Positions 6,987 to 7,960 of a DNA stretch of 7,960 nt are shown one piece after another (the stretch's first letter is position 1; the number at the start of each line of letters is the position of its first letter). The stretch lies in NCBI GenBank assembly GCA_022710165.1, contig JAKLHL010000065.1:1-7960 (forward strand), in the 5' to 3' direction. The notes under the pieces were generated by a model, which was given only the letters and a program-made list of their open reading frames with translations, was not told where the DNA came from and ran no database searches. Source of the stretch: Bdellovibrionales bacterium (lineage in GTDB: Bacteria > Bdellovibrionota > JAFGOL01). The position numbers were made by a program, and so were the translations under genes.

Positions 6987-7732
6987 TTTTTGAAAAACCC
7001 CTTTTTATCTTTATTTTTATTCCTGTTCCTTCTTCTCTTTATATATATGTAAACAACAACGAACACTATCAGCGCAACTATTATAGCGACGATAAGCCCC
7101 CATGACGAACCTTCCTCTCCAGTTATAGTGAGGGACTTTTTCTCTTTTTTGGCAAGGGCGGTGTTTATGGCCTGCTTTTGGCCAAAGAGCAGCCCCTTAA
7201 GACCGGTGTCCACAGGTTCAGCAGGGAATGACATCCTGACCTTCATGCTCTCTATTAGTTTATATAGCTCAGACATATAAAGGTTATACTTGTTCTTATC
7301 TACAGTGACGGTAAATAACACTGCCCTTCCGTCCTTGACCGTGGTAAGATAACGGGTGAAATATCCAGGTACTGCCGTGCTAAGATGCTGACTGTCAACC
7401 CACTTCTGTCCAAAGATATCTTTGTACTGGGTATATGCCGGAGTGCTTTTTGCTTTTTTGTTGGTGCCAGGCTCATAGACCATCAGCGCCTTGTTCATAT
7501 CATCATAATATTCCTGCATGCTGTCGCCTGGGCCCTGGGGTCCGGCAGCCATTACTATAACAGCGTCTTTGACCTTTTTGGGGTCCATCGGCTGACAGGT
7601 CCAGTAAGGGCCGGAATCAGCACAGGTCCATGAATCTGGCGCATTAAACTCTATAAAGCTGTTGGCAAAAGGTTTTGCATCAACCTGTGAAGAATTAACT
7701 AAAAGTACAAATGCAGAGATCAATAAGAACAT
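6983..7732 (-). CDS. unrecognised secreted protein with one C-terminal membrane anchor
   Basis: I do not recognise the family of this 249-aa protein. Residues 1-19 look like a signal peptide with a probable cut after VDA, although the extreme N-terminus (MFLLISAF) lacks the usual Lys or Arg. The body (about 20-208) is predicted extracytoplasmic, with two WTC units at 35-37 and 44-46 whose cysteines could form a disulfide. One hydrophobic segment (211-231, WGLIVAIIVALIVFVVVYIYI) is followed by a very basic tail (KRRRNRNKNKDKK), fitting a type I membrane protein with a short cytoplasmic tail. The start is forced: the in-frame stop of the upstream gene is eight codons before, with no other start codon between. 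GGGGAGG at 7737-7743 is 4 bases from the ATG, a short spacing. The gene overlaps pyrE by 4 bases (ATGA). Confidence 0.85.
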   Translation of the reverse strand: MFLLISAFVLLVNSSQVDAKPFANSFIEFNAPDSWTCADSGPYWTCQPMDPKKVKDAVIVMAAGPQGPGDSMQEYYDDMNKALMVYEPGTNKKAKSTPAYTQYKDIFGQKWVDSQHLSTAVPGYFTRYLTTVKDGRAVLFTVTVDKNKYNLYMSELYKLIESMKVRMSFPAEPVDTGLKGLLFGQKQAINTALAKKEKKSLTITGEEGSSWGLIVAIIVALIVFVVVYIYIKRRRNRNKNKDKKGFFKK

Positions 7733-7753
7733 AGTACCTCCCCATGTACAGAC

Positions 7754-7960
7754 CTAATCAATGAACCATATCTTCCACAACATCCTTGATGCAGTATAAT
7801 TAGCCATTAGAGCTACTATTATAGAGGCTGTAGCAAGCCCGTAAGGCCCAAAGAACATGCCCAGCGATATCAGTATTATCCTTTCAGGCCTATGCATGAA
7901 CCCTGAGGCCACGTCGTAGCCGAACTGCCTTGCCCTCATAATGATGAACACCGTCGTAAG
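7754..7960 (-). CDS. CDP-alcohol phosphatidyltransferase family protein, C-terminal part only
   Basis: The last 68 residues and the TAG stop are in the window; the frame continues past base 7960. The segment MRARQFGYDVASGFMHRPERIILISLG resembles the C-terminal region of the family, where an R-A-R/E stretch, a glycine and R-P-E-R come before the last membrane helices. Two hydrophobic helices follow (IILISLGMFFG and LATASIIVALMANYTASRMLW). Members are integral inner-membrane enzymes that move a phosphatidyl group from CDP-diacylglycerol to an alcohol such as glycerol 3-phosphate or inositol phosphate. The catalytic CDP-alcohol motif with its metal-binding aspartates lies outside the window, so the acceptor cannot be named. 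A GTG at 7951 is internal, not the start. The stop is 21 bases before the next gene, in the same frame. Confidence 0.75.
   Translation of the reverse strand, partial: LTTVFIIMRARQFGYDVASGFMHRPERIILISLGMFFGPYGLATASIIVALMANYTASRMLWKIWFID

Noticed and set aside
6987..7016. A/T and G homopolymer runs at the end of the membrane-protein gene, suggesting a frameshift or slippery site before pyrE.
   Set aside because: The frame reads cleanly into a basic tail and a TGA overlapping the pyrE ATG. The ATGA overlap explains the arrangement without frameshifting.
7754..7951. A separate 65-residue gene starting at GTG 7951.
   Set aside because: The frame stays open upstream to the window edge, and the sequence resembles the C-terminal end of a CDP-alcohol phosphatidyltransferase, so the GTG is an internal Val codon.

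Overview
All recognisable genes lie on the minus strand, packed head to tail. Reading in the direction of transcription (high to low coordinates): the 3' end of a CDP-alcohol phosphatidyltransferase gene (7960-7754), an unrecognised secreted, membrane-anchored protein (7732-6983), pyrE (6986-6420), a 95-base gap, and then the conserved translation/transcription cluster rimP (6324-5860), nusA (5854-4067), infB (4059-1291), rbfA (1294-929) and a DHH/DHHA1 phosphoesterase of the NrnA type (945 to beyond base 1). No convincing plus-strand gene, rRNA, tRNA, mobile element or CRISPR array is visible.

The organism is a bacterium with roughly mid-40s percent GC (judged by eye) and heavy use of ATA (Ile) and AGG (Arg) codons. 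The cluster rimP-nusA-infB-rbfA-DHH is typical of bacteria. The exact phylum cannot be fixed from the sequence; a Gram-negative lineage of the former Deltaproteobacteria or Nitrospirota sort is a guess. The small genes often found between nusA, infB and rbfA in other bacteria (ylxR, an L7Ae-like gene, a DUF503 gene) are absent.

The genes are tightly coupled. There are ATGA stop/start overlaps at unknown gene/pyrE and infB/rbfA, a 17-base overlap at rbfA/nrnA, and Shine-Dalgarno sequences that include or abut the upstream stop codon at rimP/nusA and nusA/infB. The longest gap (6325-6419) holds the main regulatory signal: a GC-rich hairpin followed by TTTTT, about 20 bases upstream of the rimP start, with a competing upstream hairpin. 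It can be read as the pyrE terminator, as an attenuator of rimP-nusA-infB, or both.

Functionally, rimP and rbfA serve 30S subunit maturation, infB serves translation initiation, nusA serves transcription elongation, termination and antitermination, and the DHH protein degrades very short RNAs and/or pAp. pyrE makes the pyrimidine nucleotide OMP. I found no evidence of a new multi-gene system. The points most worth a second look are the rimP leader, the third helix-hairpin-helix-like repeat at the NusA C-terminus, and the orphan membrane-anchored protein coupled to pyrE.
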